The translations under genes and the position numbers were made by a program. Below, piece after piece: positions 23,564-33,249 of a stretch of DNA of 42,512 bases. The number at the start of each line of letters is the position of its first letter. Position 1 is the stretch's first letter. The DNA comes from Symsagittifera roscoffensis. Taxonomy: Eukaryota > Xenacoelomorpha > Acoela > Convolutidae. The notes under the pieces are model-generated. The model saw only the letters and a list, made by a program, of their open reading frames with translations, was not told where the DNA came from and searched no databases. The stretch spans positions 1 through 42,512 of the forward strand of contig NW_026970610.1 in assembly GCF_963678635.1 (NCBI RefSeq), in the 5' to 3' direction.

Positions 23564-25139
23564 TTTTTAAAATAAGTTAAGCTATTGATTTTAAGAAAGA
23601 AAAAGAATCAAGTGATTTCAAATTACACTCAGAAACAACAGTAAATGGGAAGCATAACTGTTTGTCTAAAATTGCAGAGAAAACGGTTCGTGTTTTGAGC
23701 TGGTAATTTTGAATTTGAATTAAAGTTCCCGCCAAATTTTGAATTAGATTTGAATTTCCCGCCATAACTGGCAAACTCAAATTCGATTGGACGAAACAGA
23801 TACATTTTTGTTTGAATCATTAATAATTATTACGAACGATAGAAACTAATTTCAACCAACCAAGTTTGAGCTAAATTTTAATCCAAAATGATTTTAGAGC
23901 CAGAGAAAAAAGTTTTACTTTTATATTTTATCAATTCAAATTATAAATTGTTGAAATTTTCGAAATTGCGAATAAAAGTTGAGCATGTCACAAAGCATGA
24001 TAGATCCTAAATATACCAATTGACTTGGGGACAGAATATTTTATAGAAATGTCAAAATTTGTACCAAAAACAGTTGAAATGATGAATATGTAAAGCAAAA
24101 ACTGAAAAATGACAGTTTTTTAACTTTCCAGGCGCATTGTTATCAAGGATTTCAATCACCGAGCGGTCGCATGGTCCATTTCATCATAAATTTGTCTCAA
24201 TTATCTTTCGATATGAGAAAAAAGTCAGAACAAATACTTTTCTGTAAAGAAAATTGAGTTTGTTGTTTTAGGGGGGATTAAGGGGATTAGCGTTTTTCTC
24301 GAAGACTATTGAAAAAACATCTACTCCCACATTCTCATTAGACGTGCTCCTCATTGCACTTTCATAATAACACCACATGCTCATAATAAAAAATTGCGTC
24401 TTCTGGTTGAAAATCGCATTTTTTCGGAAAAATGAAAAAATTTTTCATCAACTAAAAAATTTGATTTTTTTATTTTTCTCAAATATTTAGCATGATGATG
24501 AATACTTGTATTTTTTCTATGATGATCATTTTTAGAGACAACAGTATCAATGATCATATGATAAATCCAATTTGTAGAAAAAGAAAAATTTAATGCATTT
24601 TTCTTCCTTTTTGTAATTAAAAAATCAAATTTTTATTTTTATCAAAAAGTTGGTTTTAAACATCTTTTATACTATTTTCACTATGTTTAAATTGTATGAT
24701 AAAAAATTGAATAAACATATGACAACATAGATTTTCATCCAAAATTACTTTTTTACACGTTTTTTTTGACGTTAATTATCTTTTTTTCAAAAAACGAAAT
24801 TGATATTTTTTTATCTTGTTTTCGAAAAATTAGCAAATATATGGACGCTTTTCAATTTTTTCTCAAGATCACCAATGTAAATAAGAACTTCAATGTCAAT
24901 ATGTTCACTGATATTTCCGGAAAGAATGAAAATTTTACGGATTTCTTTTTTGTTTTTAATTGAAAAAAAAATGTTAATTAATTAAAAAATAAATGATTTT
25001 TTTAAATTCAGTTTTTGAAGGCTTCTATACTAAATGTTTAATCAGAACACAATATAAACTCAAACTCAATTTTAAAATTAAATTATTATACACAATAAAA
25101 ACAAACAAAAATCAATAAAACTCAATCTCAGTTTCAAAG
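23564..25139. other. Intergenic region upstream of the polymerase gene
   Basis: About 1.6 kb of AT-rich sequence lie between the start of the minus-strand polymerase gene and the 3' end of the next minus-strand gene. It contains the E2F-like doublet described separately; the rest is poly-A/T-rich with no recognised gene. Short frames at 23577-23820 and 24766-24963 are not supported. Confidence 0.5.
23725..23763. promoter_or_regulatory. Paired E2F-like sites upstream of the polymerase gene
   Basis: GTTCCCGCC (23725-23733) and TTTCCCGCC (23755-23763) lie exactly 30 bp apart inside an imperfect 30-bp direct repeat, 160-200 bp upstream of the polymerase start. The second matches the E2F consensus TTTSSCGC; the first differs by one base. 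E2F sites are known to drive S-phase genes, and a DNA-virus-like replication gene would benefit from them. This is inference from motif and position only. Confidence 0.35.
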
Positions 25140-26065
25140 TTATATAAGGTCCAAATACTCCTGCGCTTTCTCTAGTGTTGTTAGTTTTCGTTTTTTCTTT
25201 GGCGCTAGACAGAGAGAAGGGGTTAAGTTTTCCATGTGGTTGTTCACATTATCCACAGGGGTACGCTTTGGAGTTGAGCAACCCGGTTCGTCAAGCCATG
25301 GTGACACTGCAGGGGAAGGATCAGCTTTCGGGGTAACTACTGATGGTGATTCAATCTGTTCCATTCCCCATAAACGATCAAAAAATTCAATTTCTTCGAA
25401 GTATTCCTACTGGTTTTCACACATCGGAGTAACATCACAATCGTATTTATACAAAATTTTTTTTACTGGTTTTGATAAAGTTGAATTATCAACCTGAAGA
25501 GCAAGAGGTTCGTCAGGATCCGTATATTTACCAGAATTTGTAAGGTAACTCAAATACTTTATATTCAGTTCTTCGTCTTTCTTTGACTTTTTCAAGGAAA
25601 GTTTATTGAAAAAATGTAAAAAAATTTTGGGAATCATAATGTGATGTGTACAAGTCCACTCACTAGAATTGAAACTTTTTTCTTCAGTAATTATTGCAAC
25701 AAAATTACCGTGAACGGTTTCATAAAAAATCGTTTTTTCGTGATTGGAAGAAAAGGACAAACGTAACGCGGAAAGAAATGAAACTGAAATGAATTGTGAA
25801 AACGCCTCAAGAGATTAAAATAGGGATTGGTTCTTCTAAAATTAGACATTTCAAGACCTCCTATGTAGTTCTTGTTTAGTTTAATAAAAGAGGGCGTGTA
25901 AAATGTTATGTTACCTTGCTTGGGAATTTCATGATTATCTAAATTACATTCAAACAAATAGCTTGTATCAAAAATAACGTTTAAAAGTTGTGACCTTTGA
26001 CACCCATTAAAATTCTTATCAGTTGTACATGCACAAAATACTAATCCTTTTGAACCAAATGGCAA
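25140..26065 (-). pseudogene. Unrecognised minus-strand Polinton gene with PKKKRKL motif
   Basis: Three consecutive minus-strand frames appear to be one gene of about 300 residues: 26065 to about 25750, then after a frameshift 25760-25140, interrupted by TAG at 25407-25409. The open frame has no ATG at its upstream edge, so the true start is unresolved; it could lie in an upstream exon. The first two thirds are F/N/K-rich with several Cys (CAC, GCQ). The last 75 residues are Pro/Ser-rich and carry PKKKRKL, very close to the classic monopartite nuclear-localisation signal. I do not recognise the family. It diverges from the plus-strand gene at 26214, so the 150 bp between may hold a two-way promoter. 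Confidence 0.5.
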
Positions 26066-26213
26066 TCCAATATCTTTGCGATATAAAGTACATATGTATT
26101 TAAATTAAAATAGATACAACACTTTCTTTTGCAGACATATGCAATCAATCGGAACCATTCATTTCTTTCTATTCAGTTTTAAATCAAGTTACTTTGAAAA
26201 TTTGCTCGTTACA

Positions 26214-26585
26214 ATGAATAAAACCAAAACACGCTTCACAGCAAACGCAGATAAAGATTTTGGCGATAGCCATTTCGATATTTCGGAAAACATTAAAAAA
26301 TTAGTGCGTGCTACATTGAAAACATATGACCAAACTGGAACTTATGTGTTCCTGAAAGTTTTCAAAAAAGCAACTGAAGGCGCTGAATTTGAATGTGTAC
26401 AAAGACTCTCCTTAAGCAGCGAAGAATTTTCAAAATTACTAAAATCGGGAGAGTCAATCCGAGCGCAAACAAGTGAAATTTCTGATACTGTTGAAAACAA
26501 AGAGAAGCCACAGTCTAACTGTAAACGAGCCAGGAAATCTCAACTTTCCTCAAACACAAACGATTTCAAGCACGACTCGAATTAA
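26214..26585 (+). CDS. Small protein with a PC4-like segment
   Basis: An intact 123-residue frame. The start at 26214 is preferred to the ATG at 26139 because the intervening residues are a low-complexity aromatic stretch. Residues about 15-70 have the layout of a PC4/p15 single-stranded DNA-binding fold: an FDIS start, a run of alternating strands (VRATLKT...TYVFLKVF), then a short helix motif LSLSSEEFSKLL that resembles the 'ISL..EQW..L' of PC4. The C-terminus is basic and Ser/Asn-rich (KRARKS). In a protein-primed element an ssDNA-binding protein would fit replication. The family link is by eye and may be wrong; that the frame is a gene is more certain. It ends 14 bp before the next start. 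Confidence 0.5.
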   Translation: MNKTKTRFTANADKDFGDSHFDISENIKKLVRATLKTYDQTGTYVFLKVFKKATEGAEFECVQRLSLSSEEFSKLLKSGESIRAQTSEISDTVENKEKPQSNCKRARKSQLSSNTNDFKHDSN

Positions 26586-26599
26586 TTTTCCTTTACAAA

Positions 26600-27232
26600 A
26601 TGGCAGAAGTTGTGTTCGAAGTTGTGTTATCTGATTATTTCAAAAAATTTCAAATTTGTTATTACTGAAAAAAATCCTAATTTATCTACTTTTAAAAATT
26701 ATGCTTTTGGAAGCCACTTCAAATCTGAATATTGTCTTTTTTCAGTCGAGAATGAAAAAAAAATTCATTACCATATATTGATTCAAGTAGTATCAGAGGA
26801 ACAATTAAATCAATTTTTTCCTTCCCAAAAAGGTTTCAGTGTTCCTTGTATTTTCACTTGCTTCAAAAACTTAGTTTCTCCTGCTGAAGACGTCAAAGGA
26901 AACGGTGAGTTATTTGACAAATTAAACTAGCTCTCACTTACTCAGCACAACCTGTTGCAGCCAATCTTGATTTGTTAGATTTCACTGCAATCAAAAAACG
27001 TTTACCAAATTTATTGCTTTCTGCAACATCATCTAACAATCAAACTTCACCAAATCAAAACGTTTGCAAGAAATCTCCGGCCGTTGGGGGACAGAAACGA
27101 ATTGATAATACAGTTACGACGGCTGCATCATCGACGCCTGCTGCATCATCCGCTAGAATTTCGACTTCAGTTTCAAAGAAACACACAGAAAGCAGACATG
27201 TTCAAACAGATGAGATGAATACAGAAATTTAA
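26600..27232 (+). pseudogene. Two-exon gene with HUH-like motif, frameshifted near its start
   Basis: The start ATG at 26600 leads into one frame that shifts near 26645 into the long frame ending at 26904. That exon contains the segment IHYHILIQ (HYH at 26766-26774). A hydrophobic His-x-His strand after an acidic/basic turn is how motif 2 of HUH replication proteins looks; no clear downstream catalytic Tyr motif is seen. A perfect GTGAGT donor follows at 26905, and the second exon (from 26946 or 26961) continues in phase to a Ser/Thr/Ala-rich tail ending at 27232. A related open stretch in another frame (about 27250-27378, 'FCKIMDILTSGY') may be a frameshifted end. AATAAA is at 27418. The Rep-like reading is tentative. 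Confidence 0.45.
26905..26945 (+). other. Tiny intron (41 bp, or 56 bp with the second acceptor)
   Basis: The donor AACG|GTGAGT matches the eukaryotic consensus over six intron bases. Acceptors ACTCAG|CACAAC (26945) and TTGCAG|CCAATC (26960) are 15 bp apart; both keep the frame and differ only by five codons. The intron contains in-frame stops, so unspliced RNA would truncate the protein at TAG 26928-26930. Confidence 0.65.
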
Positions 27233-27417
27233 AATGATTTGAAAGTTTAATTAATGGACCCCATTCTGCCGCATTTTGTAAAATAATGGATATTTTGACA
27301 AGTGGATATGAAAAACTTGATGTAGATACTGATGTTTTAATTGTGAAATTTATTGTTGAAGAGAAAATTAAGTTTTAATTGATACTTTTCATTATTCTTT
27401 TTTATTATATTGAGTTC

Positions 27418-27423
27418 AATAAA
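27418..27423 (+). terminator. AATAAA polyadenylation signal
   Basis: AATAAA about 40 bp after the TAA at 27376-27378 that ends the frameshifted tail of the two-exon gene. The position is suitable; the motif is short. Confidence 0.4.
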
Positions 27424-27457
27424 CATGATTTCAACTTTCGATTTAAAAATTATTCAT

Positions 27458-28422
27458 GAAATTTTTTCTTAAAATCACAATATCCAGATAAATCAGTCAG
27501 ATTTCAGTATTTTTTAGCCACTTGTGTGTATTTGGATGCTGATATTAATTTGGATTTTGTTTTGAAAAACAGACCATATTGCGGTTTAATTGGAATAGAC
27601 AATTCGTCGCTCGACAAACACTTGAAACAATTCAAATTTCTTAGAATACATGCTATATTACATGACGCAGCAGGATATTTGCAAGAAAAAAATCATACCG
27701 GTCCTGGGTACACATATGTTTTGCCTTGCCCAATAAAAAACTGTTACCTGGGTCACGTGACAGATATTGCGTTTTGCTTATTTCTTAAAGCATTCAAACC
27801 AAAGTTATTTCATTTGTTGGAATGTTGAGTGAAAGTCATGTTAACCCAAAGAAAGAAAACTAAAAATTTATTTTTCAACCATCTCATTATTTTAGATATT
27901 GAAGGATTTAAATCTGGCAAGAAACCTTTGATCATAAAGGAACTTTCTGTTTGCTCTGCTAATACAATTGATACAATTAATTTTCTGCCACCAGTTCAAT
28001 TCAACAATTTATCAAAAGAAAAGAAAAAAGCTGACAATTGGGTATCTTAATTTCTACACGGGCTTCGTTGGGACGAAGGTGAATACCCTTACTCATACTT
28101 GGATCAAATTTTTGACAGCATTCGTTTGAGGAACCCAAATTCCCATTTTTTGCTAAAGGTACACAAAAATCTGTTTCATTAGCTGAATACTTGAAATTGC
28201 CCGTAACAAATTTGGAAGATATTGGCTGCCCAAAGATTGAACAGTTATTGGGTCAAGAAAAACATATTTGCAAACGACATTCTCATTTACTTCCCTCGCA
28301 TCAATTATTAAAGCATTGTACCCGTAGAAAATCCAAAGTCTTTTTCGATTGGTTACAAAATGAACTGTCCAATGATGCAAACAACCTTATCACCAAATTT
28401 GGTGGTTTACGCTTCAATGACT
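27458..28422 (+). pseudogene. DEDDh-exonuclease-like protein (broken)
   Basis: One open frame from about 27458, interrupted by TGA (27826-27828) and TAA (28048-28050), then shifted near 28146 into the frame ending at 28422. Landmarks in order: ILDIEGF (an Asp-x-Glu pair as in DEDD exonuclease motif I), HGLRWDEGEYPY, a KGTQK block and NLEDIGCP, followed by a Cys/His-rich CKRHSH...HC region. I recall this order of short motifs (HGL-W-G-PY, then KG-K, then NLED-CP) from an uncharacterised nuclease-like family common in invertebrate genomes and DNA-virus-like elements. The nuclease reading is inference; the broken state is seen directly. The part before ILDIEGF (27458-27828) is not recognised. 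Confidence 0.5.
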
Positions 28423-28429
28423 AATCAGA

Positions 28430-28901
28430 GTCCTGAAAACAATTTAACACCAAGAATTAAAGTTACTCTTAGGCGCACAGGCATACTAGATTGTCGATGA
28501 AAAACCTCTCCTGCAAAAATTCTAACAAGTTACACTGAACGATATCGAAATCGATAATTTACGGAAATTTTCTACAGTTCTGGACTACTTTCACCTGTAC
28601 AATGTCCAGACTCCAGGAATTTTGCCAGTCAATTCCGTTGTTCAATCTCAACCTGAAAGGGCTGCAACCTCAGCTGGGAGAGAGAAGACAAATCCATTTA
28701 CATGACCAACAGCTTCCAGCTGAACTGAAAGAATTAGTCAAAACTGATAACGTTTAGGAAATACATTTACTTCAAGCCACTATCAGAGTTGCTGCTCATT
28801 TTTTTGTAAAGTTCAAATCTAATTGTAACCATGACAAATTCACAAATTATGAGTTTTTCTTCGTTGAACGAGGAGTTGATTTGCCTGTTGAATCGGAATG
28901 A
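28430..28901 (+). pseudogene. Unrecognised broken plus-strand gene
   Basis: From 28430 to about 28600 one frame looks protein-like (PRIKVTLRRTG) but holds two stops. From ATG 28602 a second frame runs to 28899-28901, interrupted by TAG at 28755-28757, and includes LFNLNLKGLQPQ and a region ending FFFVERGVDLP. AATAAA follows at 28939-28944, about 40 bp after the stop, which supports a real transcript end. No family recognised. Confidence 0.35.
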
Positions 28902-28938
28902 AGAATCATATATATATATACCAAGTTTTATGAATCAT

Positions 28939-28944
28939 AATAAA
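28939..28944 (+). terminator. AATAAA polyadenylation signal
   Basis: Lies about 40 bp after the stop at 28899-28901 and before the next start at 29002. Confidence 0.35.
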
Positions 28945-29001
28945 TATAATTATTGATTGTTTTCATTTTCTTTTGATCTTGTGTGATTACTAGTTGCTAA
29001 C

Positions 29002-29264
29002 ATGTCGTGTTTGAAAATTCAAAATTTCAAAAAAAATGTTTTTACCAAAAGAAAACTGTGAGTTTAACAGGTGAGAATTTACCAAAAGAGTTATTAGACA
29101 AAATCAATACCGGAAACGTAGAAAAAGTTGTTCGGATACTTCTGGCAGACAAAAATATAGCAATATATATCATAAAATACAAACCAAACGGCAAAAGATC
29201 AGAGAGAAAAGAAGGCGATTGGTATGCAAACCTTGATACAAATAAGCAAAAAGTCTTCCAGTAA
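29002..29264 (+). pseudogene. Small unrecognised protein, frameshifted near its start
   Basis: ATG at 29002 opens a frame that ends early (TGA after KRKL). The longer frame, closed at 29264, joins at the eight-base A-run near 29031-29038, so one base change in that run separates the start from the body. The body is about 80 residues, basic, with a central VRILLADKNIAIYIIKY strand-rich block. It ends two bases before the start of the next gene. No family recognised. Confidence 0.4.
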
Positions 29265-29266
29265 AC

Positions 29267-29557
29267 ATGGTAATTGAAGAAACCACCACTGTCGAGAACA
29301 ATGATTGCGACTTTGTAGACATTGGTGGTGCCGAACAGTCTTTATCTCACGAAAACAGATCTTGGAAATTTTGTAATTCTGTTTCTCTTCCATCTGCAAA
29401 AGTTGTCTTTTTTACTCAAATCTGTTTCATTTTCATTTTGCTCTCTTTATCTATTTCAAAATTGTCTTTTTACAACCTTAGTTGTGATGAGACTGCCATT
29501 TGGCTTTCAATACTATCCAGTACACTTGGTTACATGTTACCCAAACCCAAGTTATAA
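29267..29557 (+). CDS. Small membrane protein of Polinton type
   Basis: An intact 96-residue frame. The N-terminal half is hydrophilic and acidic (VENNDCDFVDIGG). A strong hydrophobic segment lies at residues about 45-66 (VVFFTQICFIFILLSLSI), with a second weaker one at about 78-92 ending in WLSILSSTLGYMLPKPKL. I recall the same ending (LSS-LGY-LP-PKL) from small membrane proteins encoded next to the ATPase in Polintons and adintoviruses; their role is unknown. The start is supported by tight spacing to the gene before it. Confidence 0.6.
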   Translation: MVIEETTTVENNDCDFVDIGGAEQSLSHENRSWKFCNSVSLPSAKVVFFTQICFIFILLSLSISKLSFYNLSCDETAIWLSILSSTLGYMLPKPKL

Positions 29558-29561
29558 TAAT

Positions 29562-30252
29562 GAATAAGATCATTTTCAACAAAAGATCGTCTGTTTATGT
29601 CCGTTTCAGGTCCCTCGGGATCTGGCAAAACTGATTTAATTTTTCAAATGCTTCTCAAAGGTACATTCGATTCATCGTATAACAAGATATTTTATTTTTA
29701 TCTTCACGATCAACCCAAATACCGTTCCTTTGTTTCCCACAAATAATTTGATATTGACATTATAAAAATGTCCAGCTTTGAAATTGTTAATAACTTACGG
29801 GATTGTATGATTGACTTTGATGATACCTAAGAAGAAATTTTTAATGAAAAAGATTTTGTTAAATTAGCTCAGCAAGCCGACATAAAAATGTTCATATTTT
29901 TTATGTCAAGCACATTTTATTTCAGCAAAGTAAGCAATCACGAACAATAGATTTGAATACAACCCACTTAATTTTGTTCAAATCACCTCGAGACATTCAA
30001 CAAATTGATTATTTAGGCAGACAATTGAATAATGCAAAATTCCTCCGTCATGCGTATCAGTTGGCAACGAAAGAAGATTTTGGTCATCTGTTGATAGACT
30101 TGGATCCCAAAACTCCAGAATGTCTTCGTTGTTCGTCAAACATAGTTCCACCATCACCAACCATTTTCTATTTACCATCCTCAAAAGCAGTTATCACATC
30201 TCTTGAAAATGAAAGAGAAAGAATTATGTATATTGAAGCAAATGCTCAATAG
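29562..30252 (+). pseudogene. FtsK/HerA (A32-like) genome-packaging ATPase, broken
   Basis: Walker A GPSGSGKT at 29609-29632, a Walker B-like segment with MIDFDD near 29807-29824, and a C-terminal block with HLILFKSPRDIQQIDYLGRQL (from about 29964), the usual order of the Polinton packaging ATPase. The enzyme would pump DNA into the capsid. The frame is broken by TAA at 29744-29746, TAA at 29828-29830 and TAG at 29948-29950, then continues in another frame at 29953-30252. The usual start is not clear: the ATG at 29597 is in the Walker A frame, while the ATG at 29562 is in a different frame. At about 220 residues it is near the family's usual size. Confidence 0.85.
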
Positions 30253-30263
30253 TCACCATTTTA

Positions 30264-30499
30264 GATGAATTTTGACAGGAGCTGATTCAAATTTTATTAG
30301 ATTTCTTTGCGATTGTTTTGTAAATGTTTTTCTGGGACATGTTTCAGCTAACAAAAGTTTCATTGAGAGGAAGAAAGTACCATTTGAAAAAATTGTTGAC
30401 CCTAAGTTTAGTATCCGAGAAAAACGAAAAGTTTCGGCCAACAATTTTTCACTGGTTAAATCAATCGGAAAGTCGTGTTACATTTACCTGAAAAATTAG
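30264..30499 (+). pseudogene. Small helical Lys-rich Polinton protein, start frame disturbed
   Basis: The frame closed at 30499 holds about 75 residues (FIRFLCDCFVNVFLGHV...KFSIREKRKV). Only a TTG begins it; the nearest ATG (30264) is in another frame, so the start is broken or unresolved. I recall small proteins with a similar layout (a Cys-Asn helix with GNV, then a K-rich stretch) at this position in Polintons, role unknown. The similarity is by memory only. Confidence 0.4.
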
Positions 30500-30509
30500 A
30501 ACCTTAGGC

Positions 30510-31455
30510 ATGTATGCTGAAGAACTCATCCTCATTCCTCGAAAAACATATAATCCAGATGAAAAAACTGAACCACAATCTCAAGTCCTTCATAAGTCAT
30601 TAATTAACAACAAATCATCTCAACTCAATTACAATCAGCGATTTCGAGAACGAAATATCAGCCGTGACTCTCCAGCACCATGAAACCCAACATCTCCTAT
30701 TCCTTTAACCCCTAGTAATCTAGTACCAAATCTTCGAAAAAGAAATTTATCTGCACTTACTGATTGATTTCAGTGGTGATGGTGATGATGAAGCAGAAAA
30801 AAATGTTGAATCATACAATTCTCAGCAGCAGACAAGTTCAAAGAGATAGGAAAAAAACGATGAAAAAGTTAATGGAAAAACCGCTAAAGTGTTTCGAAAG
30901 GTTATGGAATCCATTCAAGAGCTATTGAAAGCTAATAAATTGGAAAGGGCAAACATAGTGCTAAAGCAGTTGTTCAAAGTTGAATCCTTGACTTCAGACG
31001 TTGACGGATATGTTCTAATTCAAGGAAAACCAACACTCGTTAAAATTGAATCCTTTTTGTACGATACACAGCAAAACACAAAAAATCTTGAGGGTATTTT
31101 TTATCCACAAATTTTGAAAGAACTGAATCTTGATCCTAGCTTAGTTTCCAAAATTTATGCCAAACAGATTCGCCGCTCGCTTAAGAGCGAAGCAGCTAAG
31201 CCCTCAACTTCTTCCTCCTTCGTCTTCGACAACCCGACAATTGAGGACTCGAAGAGATCCAAACCCTCCTCTTCGAAGACTAGATCGACAACTCTCAAAC
31301 CCAAAACCAGGCAATCCGACAAAAGAAAAACCCAGAAAAAAGAATTTTTCCCCGCCACCAACGACGACGATGACGACGATGATAAAAACTATGAAAGCAG
31401 TAAAGAATCGTTTGCGACGACGTCAACAAAAGAATGGAAATCCTACTATCAGTGA
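30510..31455 (+). pseudogene. Polinton protein upstream of integrase (ILIP type), broken
   Basis: Begins MYAEELILIPRKTY at 30510, which resembles the 'MVLVP' opening of a protein widespread in Polintons. The first frame carries TGA at 30681-30683 and 30765-30767; a second frame picks up near 30780 with an acidic stretch, TAG at 30847-30849, and then a long open stretch to 31455. The middle has a repeated helix pattern with VDGYVLIQGK, and the end is Ser/Thr/Lys-rich with seven Asp in a row near 31363-31383. The length, about 310 residues, fits the family. Its function is not known. Its last 65 bp overlap the likely integrase start. Confidence 0.5.
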
Positions 31456-32346
31456 AGAAAAGAAACTCAAATTACCATACACGAAAGGTCCAGCTGCATT
31501 TGGTAGCGTTAAAAATTTAACAAAAGCTAGTCAACTCTCGCCAAAAAAAGTTAAAAATTTTCTCAGATCTCAATCATCACATACAAAGTATGGATTGTTT
31601 CGTAAAACATATCCTCGGCTAAAAGTGATTGTTAACGACATCAACGAAATTTGGTCTCTTGACTTGGCTTATGTTGATAAATTGGCAAAATACAACCGAG
31701 GGGTACGATATTTGTTAGTTGCTGTCGATTGTCTCTCACTACTTACGAGTGGAACCCCTGAAGACCAAATATGCTAAAGAAACAACTGAAGCTTTCAAAA
31801 AATGATCAAAAAACAAAATAACCAAAAAAAGTTTGGGTTGACAAAGGCACCAAGTTTAAGGGAGAGTTCAAAAAGTTATGTACTAAACGAGAAATCATCA
31901 AATACAATACTCAGAGTGAAAAAAAATCAGCGTTTGCCGAAAGAAACGTTCGATCGCTGAAAAGTATTATCTACAAGTACTTGGAGTTTGAATGGACTTA
32001 CAGTTATATTGAAAAATTACAAAGTTTTGTTCAAACAATTAACTCACGCACCAAAAGAGTAACAAAATTGGCTCCAAACAAGATCACAAGAAAACATGTA
32101 CCTGCTTTAGTTTCATTAATTGCAAACAGTTCATCGAAGTTGGTACAGAAACCAAAATTTTATGTTGGTGACTATGTGCGAATAGCGAAAACTGATTTGC
32201 CTTTCAGAAAAGGTTACAAGCAGATTATTACAGACGAAGTTTTTGAAATAGTTGCCATTCTTACTGTAAACCCTCCAACATACAGTCTCATTGATGCGGA
32301 AAAGGAAGAAATCAGCGGAAATTTTTTGAAAAAGAACTTAGTTTAA
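31391..32346 (+). pseudogene. Retroviral-type (RVE, DDE) integrase, frameshifted
   Basis: Catalytic DDE residues are visible: Asp in LDLAYVD (codon 31661-31663), Asp in VWVDKGTKF (31840-31842) and Glu in AFAERNVRS (31939-31941). The C-terminal part (FYVGDYVRIAKTD...) has the SH3/chromodomain-like layout of Polinton integrases. The enzyme would join the element ends to host DNA. The frame shifts near 31736 and again near 31800-31830 in A-rich runs, with a TGA at 31803-31805 between. The start ATG at 31391 is chosen because it precedes a basic segment and the conserved GPAAFGSVKNL region; further ATGs lie upstream in the same frame. Confidence 0.9.
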
Positions 32347-32373
32347 TTGGAAACAAAGCTGATTATAAGGAAA

Positions 32374-33243
32374 ATGGGCAGTGATGAAATTACTGTACAT
32401 TTGATTTCAACAGCATCAATGGATTATTTCCCAGACAACACTTTGGCCAGTTTTAGAAACTTTTGTAAAGAAGAAATAGCTTTAGACGGAGATTGGAGAG
32501 TTGCTCTCTCAGAAATAACTTTCCCCACAAAATTAAACAATGTTACTGATGAGGAATTTACGTACTTCAGAGCATCCGAAGTAGTAGCCAGTAAATTCAA
32601 CGCTGGCAATCGGAATACAATTTCCAGACCTTGCTATGGCGAAAAAGTTTTTATCAAATCAGGAGAGTACACTTTTATAGAACAATTGATTAACGAGATA
32701 AAAACAAAACTCAAGGACAAAATTCATTTTGATGCAAGTCCTCAAGAAATCACGAATAGCATGAGCATTTGGATGAATGCAAATGAAGGAATCTCATTCC
32801 CAAGTCCCCAAATACCCAGTCTGTTAGGCTACAATGCAAAGCTTGATGAGAACGGTGAATATCACATTAGTTACAAATTGATACCCTCCTTCGATGCATC
32901 TTATGAGGGAAACGAACTGTACGAATCTCATTTCCCATATGACTTATCAAGTGGGACAAGTCTAATTTTTGTCTATATTGACATTATTCAATACCAAACT
33001 GTTGGTGATGCAAAGGCCCCATTGTTACGCGTCATTGATTCAAATAGACGCATTAAAAACGGTAGTGCCTGCAGCATTGAACCTAATCACCGAAAAAACT
33101 TCACTAATTTAGACTACAAAAAAATATTCACTTCATCTGTACAATCAATATCGGTACAGTTGCGCACAGAAACTGGAAGACTAGTGCCCTTTGCAGGAAC
33201 TGGTAAAGTCGTGTTGACTCTAAAATTCAAGCGCTTTGATTGA
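32374..33243 (+). CDS. Penton-like minor capsid protein
   Basis: An intact 289-residue frame. The order FPDNTLASFRNF, IALDGDWRVALSEITFP and a later YT-F-INEI block is typical of the minor capsid (single-jelly-roll, penton-like) protein of Polintons and adintoviruses, which would fill the fivefold vertices of the particle. The start at 32374 is the first ATG, 28 bp after the integrase stop; the open frame begins slightly earlier with a TTG. No stop or frameshift is seen, which contrasts with the broken polymerase, ATPase and integrase genes. Confidence 0.8.
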   Translation: MGSDEITVHLISTASMDYFPDNTLASFRNFCKEEIALDGDWRVALSEITFPTKLNNVTDEEFTYFRASEVVASKFNAGNRNTISRPCYGEKVFIKSGEYTFIEQLINEIKTKLKDKIHFDASPQEITNSMSIWMNANEGISFPSPQIPSLLGYNAKLDENGEYHISYKLIPSFDASYEGNELYESHFPYDLSSGTSLIFVYIDIIQYQTVGDAKAPLLRVIDSNRRIKNGSACSIEPNHRKNFTNLDYKKIFTSSVQSISVQLRTETGRLVPFAGTGKVVLTLKFKRFD

Positions 33244-33249
33244 AAACCA

